A DNA stretch of 64,000 nt, taken from the NCBI RefSeq assembly GCF_012489685.1, contig NC_080042.1, positions 77,629,093 to 77,693,092 of the forward strand, given 5' to 3'. Of the stretch, positions 35,925 to 46,229 are shown piece after piece. Origin of the DNA: Lotus japonicus (taxonomy: Eukaryota > Streptophyta > Magnoliopsida > Fabales > Fabaceae). The notes beneath the pieces are model-generated. The model was not told the origin of the DNA and ran no database searches. It was given only the letters and a program-made list of their open reading frames with translations. A program made the translations under genes and the position numbers. Position 1 is the first letter of the stretch. Each line of letters starts with the position of its first letter.

Positions 35925-36055
35925 TAACCGCGCAAATCAATTGGTTACAGAGTTATTTTAACTTAAGTATTGATCTTAGGTTCGAGTCTTCATGAATGCA
36001 GTTGCGTTAAATACTTAACGGAGAGCTTTGCCGTGGACCAAACTCCTTATCAACT
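35925..36055 (+). mobile_element. SINE-like tRNA-derived fragment
   Basis: Contains an A-box-like stretch (CAAATCAATTGGTTACAGAG near 35934) and a near-consensus Pol III B box GGTTCGAGTC (about 35980) at tRNA-like spacing. A GCGTTAAATACTTAACGGAG tail with short inverted symmetry follows. A diverged relative of the tail appears at 40330-40400. Copia-B inserted directly beside it. Boundaries are approximate. Confidence 0.45.
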
Positions 36056-36690
36056 CGAACATGATTGACTTAATGGAAGATCATGTGATTTAAATTGAAG
36101 TGGACCAAACATATGCCCCATGAAAGAAAATCAAAATTAGTCTGAAAGAAAGATTGATTAGTTTTCAATTTCAAACACCAGATGTAAATAAATATCCTTA
36201 ACAGCATTCCCATCAAATTTCTTTCTTTTGTTGAAAGCTTCTCACAGCATCAAGAAAGTGGCACCCTATTATTCCTCATGGGGGCCTACCTAATTCATCA
36301 GGGAATCAATCAAAGAGAGAGGGAATGAAGTGGGAAAACAGCAAGATAAAAACAAACCACACACTTTCCATCTTTTCTCTCCTTTTAAGACCCAAAATTG
36401 AGCTGTTATGCTTTCTCTATTTTTGCTGCATCATCAGAGATTCTCTCCACCCCATTCAAGTCAAAGAAGAAAGAGCAAGGGAATTTTAATTGTTTTGAAA
36501 AAAAGGAAAAGTGAGTATGAAATGGGATGGCATATATTCCCCCAACATAACCCCACTCATGTTTCCTGATATGGAGTGAGATCATAAAGAGAAGTATAGC
36601 TTCTATATATTGGTGCACGGATAATAGGATCAACATAACATATTCATGTTCCAATCCTTTACCAGTAACTCATCCAAATAAAGCAAGCAA
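36056..36690 (+). other. Promoter and 5' leader region of the MYB-CC gene
   Basis: No coding sequence. CT-rich leader-like tracts lie near 36366-36420. No unambiguous TATA box was chosen. Confidence 0.4.
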
Positions 36691-38414
36691 ATGGGTCTGC
36701 AAAATCAAAGTGTGCATTTTGTTCTGTCCACTGATGCCAAACCAAGGCTAAAATGGACTCCTGAGCTTCACCAACGATTCATCGAGGCGACTAATCAGCT
36801 CGGAGGTGCAGAAAGTGAGTACGAGCCTGTTTGAATACGGACTCATTGGAACTTATTGGAGCTTATCTACCAGAAAAAACATTAGATAAGCTCCAATAAG
36901 TGATATTTGGTTTGTATCCCAACAGGCTCTACAATACAAACTCAATGACCATCCTATTTTGATTTTACACTTTAGAGCATATCTTAGCCTAATACACTGC
37001 ATTTTTTGTGGCAGAGGCAACTCCAAAGAATCTTATGAGGGTGATGGGGATTCCAGGACTTACTTTGTACCACCTCAAGAGCCATTTACAGGCATTCCCC
37101 TTTTGTAATGATAGTATAGTTTGCAGTTTTTCTATTCACTGATTGTGGAGATCAGAAGTTGTAACTTTTTCATTTTTCTTGTTACAGAAGTATAGGCTAG
37201 GGAAAAGCCAAGTACTAGAAACCTGCTCTGACAGCAAACAAGAAGGTAAATTTTAGCATTTTCAGTTAAACAACATATAATGGTTGATAATTTTCTCATT
37301 TGACATAATATTGATTCTCTTTCTGGTGTAGATGATTATGACACAGAAACCAAGAGCAGTGATGATCATTGCAGCAGGGAAATCAGTTTTGGGGCCCAGA
37401 ATCAAAATACTGAGTAATAATTGAAATTTTATCAATTTTTTAAAGAAATGAATCTTTGATGGAAATGTTATTGCCTAGAGGTTTTATTGATCAAATTCTG
37501 TGTTTACCAGGAACTTGCAGATAGCTGAGGCTCTCCAAATGCAAATGGAAGTACAGAGAAAGCTTTATGAACAAATTGAGGTAGCTCATATGATTTGATT
37601 CAAGCTTAATCTTATAATTTGGAACTACGTGTTTGGAAATACTTCAATAATCGATTATAAAGTCAAAATCATTTCTGAGGAGAAATCGCCTTTGAGTTGC
37701 TTCTGAGTGCAAGAACTGATTCTGATCAAAGAGAAATTGATCCATAACTGTTGATGCATACATGATAATCAATTTGGATTATGATTTCAGGTACAGAAAC
37801 ATTTGCAGCTTCGAATCGAAGCTCAAGGGAAATATTTACAATCAGTGCTAAAGAAGGCACAGGAAGCACTTTCAGGCTACAACAATACTTCCCCAGTTGG
37901 TATAGAACTCACAAAATCTGAACTTTCTCAACTAGTTACCATGATCAACCATGCTTGCCCAAATTCTCCCACCTCAGAACTCACAGAAACAAGAGGGTTG
38001 AGCTTAAACTGTGGGCAGAGGAAAAGAGACAGAGGAACCATGTGTTCATTGGAAAGTTCTTTGACATCTTCTGAAAGCTCTGGAAGGAGAGAAGAGAAAC
38101 AACCAATGGAAGAAGAAATAGGGGACTTCAAAAATTCCAATACTATTCCACTTGAATTGACACTATTAACCGTTCACCATGAAGATAAAGCATCCAATGG
38201 AGATTCAAGTAGTGAAGCTAATGGGAGAAAAAGAAGTGCAGCTACTAAATTTGATGGTAGCAGTGCTGAGCAACCACCTGGGAAAAGATGTAGCAGGAAA
38301 CCCAAGTTGTCAGAAATGCTTGACTTGAACAGCCAATGTGAGAGTGACATGGACTCAACAAGTTCAAAAACAGCATTAGACTTAAATTGCAGCCCAAACT
38401 TTTCGGAACCATGA
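36691..38414 (+). CDS. MYB-CC (PHR/PHL-type) transcription factor
   Basis: Six coding exons: 36691-36814, 37015-37091, 37188-37245, 37332-37413, 37511-37580 and 37791-38414, giving about 344 residues. The SHAQKYF-class MYB repeat (KPRLKWTPELHQRFIEA ... GIPGLTLYHLKSHLQKYR) covers about residues 17-70 and is followed by the MYB-CC coiled coil (LQIAEALQMQMEVQRKLYEQ, then VQKHLQLRIEAQGKYLQ). The C-terminal part is Ser-rich and ends in an LDLN-containing tail (KTALDLNCSP). Family members bind GNATATNC (P1BS) sites and act in phosphate-starvation and related responses; the exact paralogue is not clear. All introns are GT-AG except intron 2 (37092-37187), which begins GC at the conserved exon junction. 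A MITE sits 8 bp inside intron 1. The first ATG fits the conserved LSTDAKPRLKWTP start of the group. Confidence 0.9.
36823..36929. mobile_element. Short MITE in intron 1 of the MYB-CC gene
   Basis: 107 bp with ends GAGCCTGTTTGAATAC and the complement of GTATCCCAACAGGCTC. An inner inverted pair ACTTATTGGAGCTTATCT/AGATAAGCTCCAATAAGT makes the element a hairpin. TAC flanks both sides. It starts 8 bp after the 5' splice site. Confidence 0.75.
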
Positions 38415-39581
38415 AGATAGTTTATACTTTTCTATGGTTATGTGAAACGTATGCAGCAAAATCATTATCATAAAGGAAATATGTTTATATAGTATGTATA
38501 TATTATCATAATGAAAAGGAACAACAATTGACTGTATAATATAATGCAACCTTGTCAAGAAAAAGTTCTAATACACATGATCATATGGTTGGTCATTGGT
38601 GTGCACAAATCTCCCACCCTTTCTTTGTTTTCACATGATATTGGGCCTTTCTGCTGTAACAATTTGGTAATGGGCACCCTGTGGTTTAATTATTATCATT
38701 CTGAAGGTCCTACTGAAATATGAGTTGGTAACATCTAAGTCCAACACAGATCATGATTCCATTTTGAACCCATTAAACTTTACTTGCATGTAACTACTAC
38801 ACCAACATTGTTGGGTTAATAAGGTTATGGAATGTTACATTGATGTGAATGATATAAGCTTTACTTGAACCATGTGAAAGGAAGAAAGGAACCTATGATC
38901 TATAAATCGGTTGTCGGCAACAGAAGAAGAACAATAATGAGTAAAACCATGCGCATAGGGAAAATATTGATGATGACAAACTTTTATCCATGGATGTCAA
39001 TATCCAAGAGGAAACCAATAATTTGTATTTGATGCAAATAGCCCCATCACTGTATCTCTAGATTTCCAGTAAAACTTGTGTTTGTAACAGAAGCCTGTTT
39101 TGTCTTTTTTACAGCTATGACTTGTCTGTATTTTTATTTTTATCACTTTTAGGTTTTAGCACTTTCGAATGATCAACTGCTTACATATTTCATTTTTAAT
39201 GGAAAGCATCAATTTGTAAGACGTGTGGCTACATGCTTGAACCTTACATTTGTGTATAGTTTTTACTTTTTACCATCAATTTCCTAATTTTTTGCAAAAG
39301 TTTGTTTTGGAAAATTACGGAAATCCTGTTTAACATTACTTTTTATTTATTGGTAGCATATTTAACATTACTGGAATCTCAATTTTTTGGTGGGCTTTCT
39401 TCTCCATATTATTTACTTCTTGGGCTTGTCTTATATTTGAAGTTTAAAATTTTGGTTTGCTAGTGTTTTGATCTTTTGTAACATTTTGTTGCAATAAATC
39501 TTCCTTAAATAAGTTTATTTATGTTATGAATTTTCAGTATATACTGAATCAATCGATGCAACCAATAACTCATTGATTTGA

Positions 39582-39631
39582 TTATTAACGGGATAACTTT
39601 TTTTTTTTGAAAGTTATTAACCGGATAACTT
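39582..39631. repeat. 18-bp direct repeat around a T-rich 14-bp insert
   Basis: TTATTAACGGGATAACTT (39582-39599) recurs with one mismatch as TTATTAACCGGATAACTT (39614-39631). The insert is a T run followed by GAAAG. The layout matches a target-site duplication around a bare poly(A) tail in minus orientation. Confidence 0.75.
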
Positions 39632-39683
39632 AATCTAGTCAATAACTGGCCCTTTTTAATGACACTACCCAAAATGCCCTAAC

Positions 39684-39729
39684 AGAGTCAGAGTACATGA
39701 TGTTCAAAAAAAAGAGTCAGAGTACATGA
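39684..39729. repeat. 17-bp direct repeat around a 12-bp A-rich insert
   Basis: AGAGTCAGAGTACATGA occurs perfectly at 39684-39700 and 39713-39729, separated by TGTTCAAAAAAA. Same layout as the scar 50 bp upstream, in the opposite orientation. Confidence 0.8.
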
Positions 39730-40792
39730 ATCAGTCCAAGTTAATAACACTTAATAATACTAAAAGAGTTAACAATCATCATGTACTTCTAAGTTCTAAC
39801 TCAGAAAAACATAATACATAAAACTATATGGCAGTGTGATAACAAAACATGCTTAGAGTTGAATGGAGAAGAATCCGACTTACTCCTTTGGATCCGTCCC
39901 TTTATCGCATTCATGGTCAAGAAAAGCCATAAACACACTTGGTCATGTCGACAGGCACGTGACAGACACACCTCTCCTACCCCTGCTTTTTTCTACAAAA
40001 CTTGCTCCTGATCAAGGGCCACAGTCCACCAAGGCACCAATATCCATCTTAACAATTAGTTAACAGCTACTAACTGGTGTAATGTATCATCACAAGGGAC
40101 CCTAATTGCATTGTGAATTGGTGACGTCTCACCTTGATCATCATTCCATTTTGAAACGATTTTCACCAACATGCAATTATACCAAGAGCTTCCACAGCAT
40201 GGCACATAATTTTCACAATTCTTAAGGTTAGGGTGCAAAGGTCCCCATGAGTTGCTAAGAAAGTCAAAGTTAAGGATTCAAAATATTGATTAAAATCTGA
40301 TGAATGCTTTAACAGGTTTCATATTCGAGAGCCCTCTTGAACGCACCTCTTGAATGTAGTTGTGTTAAGTAATTAATAGGGAGAGTTTTACCGTCCATAG
40401 TATATTAAAAGAGGAATGCTTTAGTGGATAATACATGTGGTTTTTTTTTTTTAAAAAAAAAGGAGTCTATCTTCTAAAAAACTCTGTTGATAAAAGATTA
40501 TAAATCCAACAAAACCTACAAGTTGTTTATCACAACCACCTATGAAACTGAAGGTTAGATTAAGATTAGACCATTATGGAGGTAACAGACAATGGTTGTG
40601 GCCAACAAAGAATGAATAATTACTAAGACCATGCGCATTTTTTAAATACTCCATGCTTTAGAAGCTTTAATCAATTGGTGTCACCAGCCAAGAGAAAACC
40701 AATAATTATTATAGCCTACAATGGCAAATAAAATCATGCCCTTCCTCTACTCACATCACAAGTCAATGCATTAACCAATTGCTACTGTAGAT

Positions 40793-42720
40793 ATGGAACT
40801 TCCACAAATTAAACATGTCCACAAACCTCTCTCAGCACTTTTCTTTTTCTTACTTGCAAATTTGTGTTCCTCTTTCCCTCCAGAACCTCAAGGTAAGCTC
40901 TATAACTCTTTTTGGTTACTTAATGAGCTCCAAACATGGATTTTGACTGGTTTCAATTAACATTTTGTAGGCAATAGACAATGGCACATGACTTCAGATG
41001 TTAATGAAGTAGCAGGAAAATCCTATGACTACATTGTAGTTGGTGGAGGCACATGTGGTTGTCCATTAGCTGCTACCTTATCAGAGAAATTCTCTGTGCT
41101 ACTGATAGAAAGAGGTGGCTCACCATATGGAAATCCATTGGTGATAGATAAGAGACATTATGGTTTACCTTTACTTCTGACAGATAAACACAAGTCAGTG
41201 GCACAAAGCTTCACCTCACAGGATGGGGTTGGGAATGTCAGAGGAAGAGTTCTTGGTGGATCATCAGCTATAAATGGAGGCCTTTATAGTAGAGCAAGTG
41301 AGGAATTTGTGAACAAAGCTGGTTGGGACAAGAAACTAGTTAAAGAAGCTTATGAATGGGTGGAATCAAAGGTTGTTTTTCCCCCATTTTTCCTCACCCC
41401 ATGGCAGTCTGTTGCTGAATTCAGCCTTCTTGAAACAGGAATTTTACCATACAATGGATTCAGCTTGGAACATGTCAAGGGAACAAAGATTTCTGGGAGT
41501 ATTTTTGATGAATTTGGAAAGAGACACACTGCAGCTGATATACTAGAGGCTGGGAACCCAAAGAACCTCACAGTCCTCCTAAATGCCACAGTAAAGAGTA
41601 TCATCTTTCACCACAATGGTAAGGAAAAAAGAAAGTCCTTCTCTATAAATAGCTTTAACATAATTGGTTGTCCACATCAGCATTTTTCAGTCATTCAGCA
41701 CTCATGGCATGTTTGGATTAGTTCCTCTTCCATCAGAATCAATTCTGAAACCAGGAAGCTACTCATAGAAGCTTCTTTCCGAAATTGATTTTGACTTAAA
41801 GCAAATTGTAGGGGGATTTCCAAACATGCATTGTAATCTTGAATTTTATTCTCTCAAATGTTGTAGGTGACAAGAATGAAACCAAGGCTAAGGGTATCAG
41901 ATTCATCCAGAGTAATGGCAGCTTACATGAAACTCATGAAGTATATATCAGAGAATCCAAGAATTCAAGTTCAGGGGGTGATGTCATATTATCAGCAGGT
42001 GCAATGGGTAGCCCTCAACTGCTGCTGCTAAGTGGCATAGGACCAAAAGAACAACTGAAAAGATTCAACATTCCACTAGTACTTGACATGAAAGGGGTTG
42101 GGCAAGGTATGCAAGACAACCCTTGCATAGCCATCTTAGTGGATTCCAAGCCACAGAATAGGGTGCCTGATCCACCTCAAATTGCTGGCATAACAGATGA
42201 TTTCAAAATCATAGTTGAAGCATCAATACTTCCCTTAAGTATCAATGAATCAAGGGTTAACATTGCTGCAAAGGTAGCAATGCCTTTTTCAAAAGGGGCA
42301 CTAGAACTGAATAACACAGACCCTAGGCTGAACCCTGCAGTGAAGTTCAACTATCTAGCAAATGAAAATGATATGGAAGAATGTGTCAAGATGACCAAAC
42401 TACTTTACCGAATTGCAAGGTCCAAGTCCATTGCATTTTTCCTTGGCGAGTCAAGGGAAAACAAATTGACATCCAGTGAGGTTGATCTGAGAAAATTTTG
42501 CAAGAAAAATGTAAGAACTATCTATCATTATCATGGAGGGTGCAGGGTCGGTTCAGTTGTTGATAAGCATTATAAGGTTTATGGTGTAAAGGGATTGAGG
42601 GTATTGGATGGCTCAACATTCTCAGAGTCACCAGGCACAAACCCTATGGCCACTCTTCTTATGCTAGGAAGGTACCAAGGAATCAAGATTCTCAGAGAAA
42701 AGGAGCAAAACACAAGATGA
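40793..42720 (+). CDS. GMC oxidoreductase, HOTHEAD/mandelonitrile lyase-like
   Basis: Three exons (40793-40892, 40971-41618, 41867-42720), phase 1 at both introns, about 533 residues. Exon 1 gives a hydrophobic signal peptide (SALFFFLLANLCSSFP), pointing to secretion. The FAD-binding dinucleotide motif VVGGGTCGCPLAATL is at about residues 56-70. The GMC signature RVLGGSSAINGGLYSRA and the second signature (SAGAMGSPQLLLLSGIGP) follow. The C-terminal catalytic block contains HGGCRVG (His about 472) and the Asn of GTNPMATLLMLGRYQG (about 508). In plants this family includes HOTHEAD, acting on omega-hydroxy fatty acids for cutin, and hydroxynitrile lyase-like enzymes; the substrate cannot be told here. 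Longer reading through intron 2 to 41788 is an artefact. A MITE lies in intron 2. Convergent with the RING gene downstream. Confidence 0.9.
41706..41829. mobile_element. MITE in intron 2 of the GMC gene
   Basis: Ends GCATGTTTGGATTA and the complement of ATTTCCAAACATGC enclose AGAATCAATTCTG and a GAAATTGATTTTGACTT stretch, a MITE type I recognise as common in legumes. Related words occur in intron 5 of the MYB-CC gene and near 23.5 kb. TSD not resolved. Confidence 0.6.
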
Positions 42721-43091
42721 ACTTCCTTATTACCTGTGTGCAAAATCAGTGTGTGAAAAAATAACCTAGCACTGCTTAGAGAGTCACAATTCTACTTCTA
42801 CAATGTATAATCATTTCATTCCTGTCAACAAATTTGTCACCTTAACTAGGAACCAGAAAAGGAGAATAGCTTCATGATTCTCTCCTCTTCCTCATTGGAA
42901 TCAATGACATTTCAGTTTAGACCACACAATTGACAATATTAAATTGAAAAGAATCGAGATATGAGAGTAAAAAAATTAAAATTCATCAACTTATTTATTC
43001 CCAAAAAAACATCTAAGAACAATTTTGTGCATTTTTTTTCTGTACATATTCTTCTCTAAAAAGAACATCCTAACTTCACAAAAAAACTTCT
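42721..43091. other. Shared 3' region of two convergent genes
   Basis: About 370 bp between the stop codons of the GMC gene (+) and the RING gene (-). It should hold both 3' UTRs and both polyadenylation regions. No other feature seen. Confidence 0.6.
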
Positions 43092-43790
43092 TCAACTCTC
43101 TTCTACCTCAGTATCACCTCTAGGACTAGATGAAGAATCACTTGAATCATCATGAGAAGGAGCTTGATTTGGTTCCTGGTTTCTGCTACTTCCATTGAAA
43201 GAAAAGCTAACCCAAACTTCACCACCAACCCTCCTCCTCTCTTCTCCCCCTTCTTCTCCCTCTTCATCTCCCTTCTTGCCCACATCTTTCTCCTCAACAG
43301 GCATCTCATACCTACAAACAGGGCAAGACCCATGAATCCCCAACCACTTCTCAATACAATCAGGATGAAACCTATGCTTACAAGGCATCTCTTTCACCAC
43401 CTTACCAACCTCAAACCCCTCCAAACAAACCACACACTCCCCATCATCATCATCTCCTTCTCCAACCTCAACACTCGGCATAGCATCTATAGATTCCTTG
43501 GAAGCCGGTGGCCTACCACCCTTGTTAGCAGCACTCCCAAGCTCACGAAACAGAGCTTCCAAACTCGAAGCACCGTCAATCACCACCATGCCCTGTGTAA
43601 AGGGGTTCACCAAGATGATTCTTTGACGCTGGAAACCTTCTTCACTCTCAGTTTCCTGATCTGGGTCGTCGCTGTTTCTTGATTCTGATAAGCCGAAGAG
43701 GAAGGGCAAGAACATGGAGACGTCTCTGGTTCTGAAAAGGCGTTCGAAGAGAGAGGAAATCTCAGCTGCGTCGGAGTCAGAAGAAGCCAT
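43092..43790 (-). CDS. RING-H2 E3 ubiquitin ligase, MPSR1-like
   Basis: Intronless frame of 232 residues. A C3H2C3 RING-H2 finger covers about residues 119-159: Cys119, Cys122, Cys137, His139, His142, Cys145, Cys156, Cys159 (CVVCLEGF ... PCKHRFHPDCIEKW ... CPVCRYEMP). The N-terminal part has a hydrophobic MFLPFLFGL patch and RIILVNPFTQGMVVIDG; the C-terminal tail is Glu/Lys/Ser-rich and disordered-looking. The order and wording resemble the cytosolic E3 MPSR1 (misfolded-protein-sensing RING E3), which marks misfolded proteins for the proteasome; this identification is from memory. The frame is open to 43979, but the start MASSDSDAAEISSLF at 43790 is chosen because family similarity begins there and the upstream part looks like a translated 5' leader. 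Confidence 0.88.
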   Translation of the reverse strand: MASSDSDAAEISSLFERLFRTRDVSMFLPFLFGLSESRNSDDPDQETESEEGFQRQRIILVNPFTQGMVVIDGASSLEALFRELGSAANKGGRPPASKESIDAMPSVEVGEGDDDDGECVVCLEGFEVGKVVKEMPCKHRFHPDCIEKWLGIHGSCPVCRYEMPVEEKDVGKKGDEEGEEGGEERRRVGGEVWVSFSFNGSSRNQEPNQAPSHDDSSDSSSSPRGDTEVEES

Positions 43791-45637
43791 TGAAAGAGAG
43801 GAAAGTGGTGGTGGTTTTGTTGCAGAGGAATGGAAGATGAAGGTGGAATCGGAGTGAATATATGAGAGAGAATAGAGAAGGTGTGCGCCCACTGAAAGTG
43901 ATGATGATGGAACGTTGTGGAAGAATCTGGAAGGAACATTGTTGTTGTAAATGTAATGCATTGTGATTGAGGTAACCAAAACCGTCCATGTTTATCTTAA
44001 CATTTTTGTCACTATCTTAAAGAGATTTTTTTTTACATCAAAAAAAATAAATTACATCCACCAAAATCGATCTTTGGACCTACCATTTTACAACTCATAT
44101 GTCTTCAGCTCCTACCACTTGAAATATCACATGAGGACCATCAGAGAAAGATATTTATGCAATTAATTATATTGTGACTTTAGAAGCACAAATATCTAAT
44201 TTAATCATAATAGTTTACAAGAATATAGAATTTAAAAAATAAATATCTTACCTACTTGTCTTAAATCCTATTAATTTTTTTTGGTTATATAAATCCTAGT
44301 TTTTTAAGTTTTTTAAAAGTGTCTTGTTCATGAGGTTATTTAGGTATTTTAAAGTTATTTTAATAAGTTACCTGAGATAGCTTATAGTTATAGCGTAATA
44401 CTTATTGAATTTGTTCTCACTTTTATTCATATAATTTGTTAGAAGTCTCACATTGACTAAAGATGTGGCCAAACAAGTGCTTATAAAAGGTAAAACAACC
44501 CTCAACTCTTGAGCTAGCTTTTGAGTTAAGTTAGACCTTCCTAATTCGAATATTATTTGAATGGAGTTTCTCAATTGCCTTTTTTTATTTACATAAAAAA
44601 TAAATCACTAAACCTTAATTATGTTATTTTTATTTTGAAATATTACTATCCAATTTTTCTCTTAGATTCTAAAAAATATTTCGTTAATTTGACAAATATA
44701 TTATTTTATTCTTTTTAATTTGATAAAAACATTATAACTAACCATAAATTAAAAATTAATATTATACTTTGAGATGATAAATATTTTAGATTAAATATTT
44801 TTATTTAAAGTGATAATTATTTTAATAGTAATGTCATTATAGGATGTGTAAATATAGTAATACTTAATATAAAAAAAAATTATATATGTTTTTATATTAT
44901 TTTACAATTTTAACTTATTTAACCGTTAGTTTTATGAAAAAAATTAACTGAGTAATATTTTAACTTTCAGCTTAGAGGTGACAAACATAGCGCTGGGTGA
45001 CCTCATTTGATATTTACTGAATTCTACGAAATAATTCACAATCATTAAATTTTGGACACCTGGAGGGCCAATGCTATTAAATTGTTTTAATAATTTTGGT
45101 TTTGATATAAATAAACCAACCTCCACATGACTACGTAAGCTTAGGAGTATATTATACTAACATATACTATAATTTTATACAAAATTTACTCAGTTGCTTC
45201 ATTGTTTGGTTCTGCTTGCATAATATGAAATCTAGTTCTGTCGAGAAGTTGCGGTAACCAGGTTTTAGATAGACTTCAGTCGTTTATGAGAAGCACGAAC
45301 ACTCTGGTGGAGCAATGAATTTTAAAAAATTAAGAATAATTTAATAAACAAACGGACAGAGAGCTTAGCTATGAATTATTTCCTAACTAGTAAAATATGT
45401 AGTTTTTAACGGTAATCATGTAGTAAAATTAGCGAAAAAATATTATAAAACTTTAAAATGATGTATAGTATTTGTACTGTAAAAGCAACCCTTAATTTTC
45501 TTGTTTTCTCATGCTGTTGAGGGTTTGTTACTGTGGCATGGTGTTTAGTTGAAAGAGAATTGCTTCTTCATCCAACGCGTTACACCTAAATTTAGGTATC
45601 AAAATGAAGGAACGAAAAGGTCCTTTGATATTCAAGT
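43791..45637. other. 5' flank of the RING gene and intergenic DNA
   Basis: Promoter and leader of the RING gene lie in the first few hundred bases. An LTR-like fragment is at 44437-44590. The remainder is AT-rich with no gene recognised. Confidence 0.5.
44437..44590 (+). mobile_element. LTR-like fragment
   Basis: Begins TGTTAGAAGTCTCACATTGA and continues through a TATA-like GCTTATAAAAGG to CTTGAGCTAGCTTTTGAGTT. This is the pattern of a widespread plant LTR/TRIM leader (TGTTAGAAGTCCCACATTG...). The 3' end and any internal part are not visible. Confidence 0.45.
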
Positions 45638-45645
45638 AATGGAAT

Positions 45646-46221
45646 TAGAGATGGCAGGAAAACTCAAACCTGTGGGGCCCAATTTGAACCCGACCCAAAA
45701 TTGTGGGCGAAACCCGATTTCTTTAGATTTGGATTCGGGTTCGGGTTTGGGTTTTACCCAAATTTTAATACATATTTGGGTTTGGGTGTGGGATTGATTA
45801 AACCCGCACCCAAACTCAAACTCAAACGCGAAGTCTTATGCATGTAATTACCAACCCTTATATATATACTATTAAAGCTACTAAGTAGAGTTTTTTTTTT
45901 AAATTACTAAGTAGGCTTATGTTCATGAACTATATTTTTTCCTTTGTATTGAAATGATAATGAGGTTTAATCAGCTTATGTTCATGTTGTTCTCTTATGT
46001 ACATGTTATTTTCTGATTGATATTTTTAATTTTTTGTCGGTTCGGTGCTCACATTGAGTTTTGGGTTTGGGTTTGGGTTCGGATAACCCGAAACCCACGG
46101 GTTTGGGTTTAACTTTTGCACCCATATTGAATTTGGGTTTGAGTTTGGGTTTGAGTATTAAGTTTGGATTTGGGTGTGAGAATGGTCAAACCCGCACTCA
46201 CAAGGCCCATTGCCAACCCTA
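45646..46221. mobile_element. hAT-like MITE with GGGTTTG-rich arms, 576 bp
   Basis: Ends TAGAGATGGCA and the complement of TGCCAACCCTA, flanked by the perfect 8-bp duplication AATGGAAT (45638-45645 and 46222-46229), as for hAT. Both subterminal regions are built from GGGTTTGGGTTTGGG- and AAACCCGCACCC-type words arranged as inverted arms, resembling degenerate telomere-like repeats. No coding sequence. Confidence 0.82.
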
Positions 46222-46229
46222 AATGGAAT

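Larger units (their letters stand above)
38415..40792. other. Intergenic region between the MYB-CC and GMC genes
   Basis: The first few hundred bases are the 3' UTR side of the MYB-CC gene. Two tiny retroposition-like scars lie at 39582-39631 and 39684-39729. A degenerate relative of the SINE-like tail at 36.0 kb is near 40330-40400. No other gene seen. Confidence 0.5.

Noticed and set aside
35925..36055. A functional tRNA gene
   Set aside because: A B box is present but no complete cloverleaf or acceptor stem could be drawn; a SINE-like origin fits better.
40988..41788. Single-exon reading of the GMC gene to 41788
   Set aside because: The last part reads through intron 2; the donor at 41618 and acceptor at 41866 restore the conserved protein.
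43152..43682. 176-codon plus-strand frame opposite the RING gene
   Set aside because: Antisense shadow of the RING coding sequence.
43791..43979. N-terminal extension of the RING protein
   Set aside because: The extra residues look like translated leader; similarity to the family begins at MASSDSD.
45720..46150. Interstitial telomere repeat
   Set aside because: The units are GGGTTTG/GGGTTCG, not TTTAGGG, and lie wholly inside a hAT MITE with its own ends and TSD.
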